From: Nonomuraea antri
GTDB taxonomy: Bacteria > Actinomycetota > Actinomycetes > Streptosporangiales > Streptosporangiaceae
Reading direction: 5' to 3'
DNA length: 40,197 nt
Assembly (NCBI RefSeq): GCF_013283785.1
Contig: NZ_JABCPZ010000087.1
Span: 1-40,197 of the forward strand
This document shows, in pieces, positions 38,005 to 40,197 of this stretch (within the stretch, counting starts at the first letter, position 1; the number at the start of each line of letters is the position of its first letter). The notes beneath the pieces are model-generated. The model saw only the letters and a list, made by a program, of their open reading frames with translations. It did not search any database and was not told the DNA's origin. Position numbers and translations under genes: made by a program.

Positions 38005-39153
38005 GTGAGTTCCTACAGCCCCATCGGGCCGGTCGTCGGCGTGGTCGGCGCGGGCCAGCTGGCCAGGATGTCCCAGCCGCCGGCCGTAGCGCTCGGCGTC
38101 GAGCTGCGGGTGCTGGCCAATTCCGCCGACGAGAGCGCCGCCAGGGTGATCGTCGACACGCGTATCGGTGACTATCGCGAACTGTCCGACCTGCGGGCGT
38201 TCGCCAAGGGCTGCGACGCGGTCACCTTCGACCACGAGCACGTGCCCACCGAGCACATCAGGGCGCTGGCCGCCGACGGCCACGCCGTGCACCCCGGCGC
38301 CGACGCTCTCGTCCACGCCCAGGACAAGGCGGTCATGCGCGAGCGCCTGACCGAGATCGGCGTGCCGTGCCCCGCCTGGGCGCGCGTGGAGTCGGCCGAC
38401 GACGTCACGCGCTTCGCGGCCGAGAACGGCTGGCCGGTGGTGCTGAAGGCGGTTCGCGGCGGCTACGACGGCCGCGGCGTGTGGGTGTGCCGCACGGCGG
38501 ACGAGGCGGCGCAGGCGTTCGCCACCGGCGTGCCGCTGATGGCCGAGGCGTTCGTGCCCTTCGAGCGTGAGCTGGCCGTCATGGTCGCCCGCTCGCCGCA
38601 CGGCCAGGGCGTGAGCTACCCGGTCGTGGAGACCGTGCAGCAGGACGGCATCTGTGTCGAGGTGCTCGCCCCCGCGCCCGGGCTCGACCCCGAGGAGGCG
38701 GCCGAGGCGCAGCGCATCGGGCTGAAGATCGCCCACGAGCTGGGCGTGACCGGGCTGCTGGCCGTCGAGCTGTTCAGGACGGCAGGCGGGCTCGTGGTGA
38801 ACGAGCTGGCCATGCGCCCGCACAACAGCGGCCACTGGACCATCGAGGGCGCTGCCACCTCCCAGTTCGAACAGCATCTGCGGGCGGTGCTCGACCTGCC
38901 GCTCGGCTCGCCGGCGATGACCGCGCCGGTGGTCGTCATGGCCAACCTGCTCGGTGGTGACGACCCCGACCTGTTCAAGCGGTACGAGCACGTCATGGCG
39001 CACGATCCGGGCGTGAAGATCCACTTTTATGGCAAGGAAGTCCGTCCTGGGCGGAAGATCGGGCATGTGACGGCGCTGGGCACCGACCTCGACGACGTCC
39101 GCGCCCGCGCCAGGCACGCGGCCGTCTACCTGACCACCGGGGAGTACACGTGA
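38005..39153 (+). CDS. purK: N5-carboxyaminoimidazole ribonucleotide synthase
   Basis: 382-aa ATP-grasp enzyme: aminoimidazole ribonucleotide + ATP + bicarbonate to N5-CAIR in purine synthesis. Features are VVGAGQLARM at the N-terminus, FDHEHV (EHxxV is typical), VVLKAVRGGYDGRGVWV (ATP-grasp loop), VNELAMRPHNSGHWTIEGAATSQFEQHLRA (metal and substrate site) and HFYGKEVRPGRKIGHVT. The GTG start has no Shine-Dalgarno sequence. A TAAGCT -10-like element 7 nt upstream suggests a leaderless transcript. It overlaps purE by GTGA. Confidence 0.95.
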   Translation: MSSYSPIGPVVGVVGAGQLARMSQPPAVALGVELRVLANSADESAARVIVDTRIGDYRELSDLRAFAKGCDAVTFDHEHVPTEHIRALAADGHAVHPGADALVHAQDKAVMRERLTEIGVPCPAWARVESADDVTRFAAENGWPVVLKAVRGGYDGRGVWVCRTADEAAQAFATGVPLMAEAFVPFERELAVMVARSPHGQGVSYPVVETVQQDGICVEVLAPAPGLDPEEAAEAQRIGLKIAHELGVTGLLAVELFRTAGGLVVNELAMRPHNSGHWTIEGAATSQFEQHLRAVLDLPLGSPAMTAPVVVMANLLGGDDPDLFKRYEHVMAHDPGVKIHFYGKEVRPGRKIGHVTALGTDLDDVRARARHAAVYLTTGEYT

Positions 39154-39683
39154 GCGACGCGCAGGTGACGGGCGCTGCCGGCGGCGGTGTGCGGGTGGGC
39201 ATCGTCATGGGCAGCGACTCCGACTGGCCGGTCATGAAGGCCGCGGCCGAGGCGGTCGCCGAGTTCGGCATCGGCTTCGAGGCCGACGTCGTCTCCGCGC
39301 ACCGCATGCCGGTGGAGATGATCGAGTACGGGCGGCGGGCCGCCGGGCGCGGCCTGCGCGTCATCATCGCCGGCGCGGGCGGCGCCGCCCACCTGCCCGG
39401 CATGCTGGCCTCCGTCACGCCGCTGCCGGTGATCGGCGTGCCGGTGCCGCTGAAGTACCTGGACGGGATGGACTCCCTGCTGTCGATCGTCCAGATGCCG
39501 GCCGGGGTGCCGGTGGCCACGGTCGCGGTTGGCGGCGCGCGCAACGCCGGGCTGCTGGCGGTGCGGATCCTGGCGGCGGCCGACGAGGGGCTGCGGGCCC
39601 GCATGGAACGCTTCCAGGAGAGCCTGAAGGACCAGGCGTACGCCAAGGGCGAGAAGCTCCGGGCCGAGGCCGCCGAACTCTGA
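39150..39683 (+). CDS. purE: N5-carboxyaminoimidazole ribonucleotide mutase
   Basis: 177-aa class I PurE that converts N5-CAIR to CAIR. GSDSDW at 21-26, SAHRMP with H51, and GGAAHLPGM with H81 are the active-site motifs. The GTG start overlaps the purK stop. A strong terminator follows 4 nt after the stop. Confidence 0.96.
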   Translation: MSDAQVTGAAGGGVRVGIVMGSDSDWPVMKAAAEAVAEFGIGFEADVVSAHRMPVEMIEYGRRAAGRGLRVIIAGAGGAAHLPGMLASVTPLPVIGVPVPLKYLDGMDSLLSIVQMPAGVPVATVAVGGARNAGLLAVRILAAADEGLRARMERFQESLKDQAYAKGEKLRAEAAEL

Positions 39684-39687
39684 CCTC

Positions 39688-39720
39688 AACCCTCCCGTCA
39701 CGGGTGACGGGAGGGTTTAT
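39688..39720 (+). terminator. intrinsic terminator after purE
   Basis: AACCCTCCCGTCAC (39688-39701) is perfectly complementary to GTGACGGGAGGGTT (39704-39717), giving a 13-bp stem with a CGGG loop, followed by TTTATT. It is the clearest terminator in the window and would also work moderately on the other strand because of the AA at its 5' side. Confidence 0.92.
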
Positions 39721-39751
39721 TCATGGGCGGAACGGTGGTTACCGTGCCCCC

Positions 39752-40197
39752 ATGGATGAAGTGATCAAGGAGCACGCGGCTAGGGTTCGCGAGGCCGATC
39801 CTCTGGTGGCCGGGCACGACCAGTTGCCCGTGCCCGGGCCGGGTGAAGAGCTGGTCGAGGTGGCCGGTGGGGTGGGGCTGGCCTGGGTGGACCGGGTGGA
39901 TCCCGGGTCGGTGAACGCCTGCTGGTCGCCGCTCACCGTGCATCGGTTGCAGGCCAGGGTGGCCGGGCCCGACCCCGCCGGTGTGCTCGGCGGGCTGGTG
40001 GACCGGTGGATCGAACGGGTCGAAACGGCCGCCGACGCCGGGGACGCCGAGCGCGCCCTGTCCATCTCCTGGCCGAGCCGGGACACCGCGCCGCTCCGGG
40101 CGCTGGCGCTGCGCGGGTTCGCGCCGCTGTCGGCGATGGCGGTGCGCGGTGTGGGTGAGTCGGGGGTCGGAGAGTCGGGGGTCGGAGAGTCTGGGGT
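39752..40197 (+). CDS. probable GNAT-type acetyltransferase, 5' part
   Basis: An ATG at 39752 opens a frame with no stop to the window end (148 codons seen). It begins MDEVIKEHAARVREADPLVAG and contains the segment SWPSRDTAPLRALALRGFAPLSAMAVR. Arg-rich turns of the form RD-T-A-ALRGFAP are frequent in two-domain actinobacterial GNAT proteins, so acetyltransferase is a reasonable guess, but the acetyl-CoA loop is not in view. The visible end runs into GVGES pentapeptide repeats. Confidence 0.55.
   Translation, partial: MDEVIKEHAARVREADPLVAGHDQLPVPGPGEELVEVAGGVGLAWVDRVDPGSVNACWSPLTVHRLQARVAGPDPAGVLGGLVDRWIERVETAADAGDAERALSISWPSRDTAPLRALALRGFAPLSAMAVRGVGESGVGESGVGESG
40151..40197 (+). repeat. 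15-nt tandem repeat encoding GVGES pentapeptides
   Basis: GAGTCGGGGGTCGGA-type units recur three times to the edge of the window, in frame in the last gene (GVGESGVGESGVGES). The repeat may continue beyond the window. It probably forms a flexible interdomain linker or a slippage-prone insert. Confidence 0.8.

Noticed and set aside
1..40197. CRISPR array, tRNA/rRNA genes, insertion sequences, attachment sites
   Set aside because: The short tandem repeats have no spacers of CRISPR type. No transposase, integrase or cloverleaf-like sequence was seen.

Overview
The window is chromosomal DNA of a high-GC actinomycete. Codons strongly favour G/C in the third position. The genes themselves point the same way: an acyl-CoA carboxylase beta/epsilon pair, a mycothiol-type formaldehyde dehydrogenase, a DtxR/IdeR-type iron box, a Tad/Flp pilus operon with a LysM-BTAD protein, and ATGA/GTGA stop-start overlaps almost everywhere. 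A Streptosporangiaceae-like (for example Nonomuraea) origin is my guess, not something the sequence proves. I see no tRNA, rRNA, CRISPR array, insertion sequence or phage gene.

Layout. (1) 1-11.0 kb, + strand: a Tad/Flp (type IVc) pilus operon with the ATPase TadA/CpaF, platform proteins TadB and TadC, a short Flp-like pilin, three TadE/TadG-like pseudopilins and a 924-aa membrane LysM + BTAD protein. Two tandem copies of a lipoprotein + secreted-protein gene pair follow. (2) 11.0-12.7 kb: a MarR regulator divergent from an MFS transporter around a 39-bp palindrome. (3) 12.7-15.5 kb, - strand: an Ada-AraC-AlkA fusion, an Ogt-type methyltransferase and a PD-(D/E)XK-like protein, forming an alkylation-repair block. 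(4) 15.6-17.9 kb: an MFS exporter divergent from an ArsR-type regulator. (5) 17.9-20.7 kb, - strand: a NYN-domain nuclease and the accB-accE acyl-CoA carboxylase pair. (6) 20.75-25.8 kb, + strand: a two-gene ABC transporter and phosphoenolpyruvate carboxylase, the latter behind a DasR-like operator. (7) 25.8-30.0 kb, - strand: an epoxide hydrolase, then fdhD and a formate-dehydrogenase-like molybdoenzyme. (8) 30.1-34.2 kb, + strand: biotin ligase, a PH-domain membrane protein, a class III adenylate cyclase, and a mycothiol-dependent formaldehyde dehydrogenase with a metallo-beta-lactamase-fold hydrolase. (9) 34.2-37.7 kb: bacterioferritin-associated ferredoxin and bacterioferritin behind an iron box, an OmpR/HK two-component pair, and a GtrA-like protein. 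(10) 38.0-40.2 kb, + strand: purK-purE, a strong terminator, and the start of a probable acetyltransferase.

Links between genes. BirA (30.1 kb) would biotinylate the carrier protein that serves AccB/AccE (19-20.7 kb). The MscR/hydrolase pair yields formate, which the molybdoenzyme at 27.8-30.0 kb could oxidise. PEP carboxylase, AccB and PurK/PurE all use or produce bicarbonate or CO2.

Most unusual signal. At four separate gene ends (tadA/tadB, the second TadE/its neighbour, the second secreted protein, the 15.6-kb MFS gene) the last codons and the stop codon are tandemly repeated. Each repeat makes a tiny ORF that starts on or directly beside the parent stop codon and echoes the parent's C-terminal peptide. 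Other short tandem repeats lie at 27-98, 4798-4887 and 40151-40197. Whether these minigenes are translated or are by-products of replication slippage cannot be decided from sequence alone. The second candidate for something undescribed is the duplicated lipoprotein/secreted-protein pair attached to the Tad operon.
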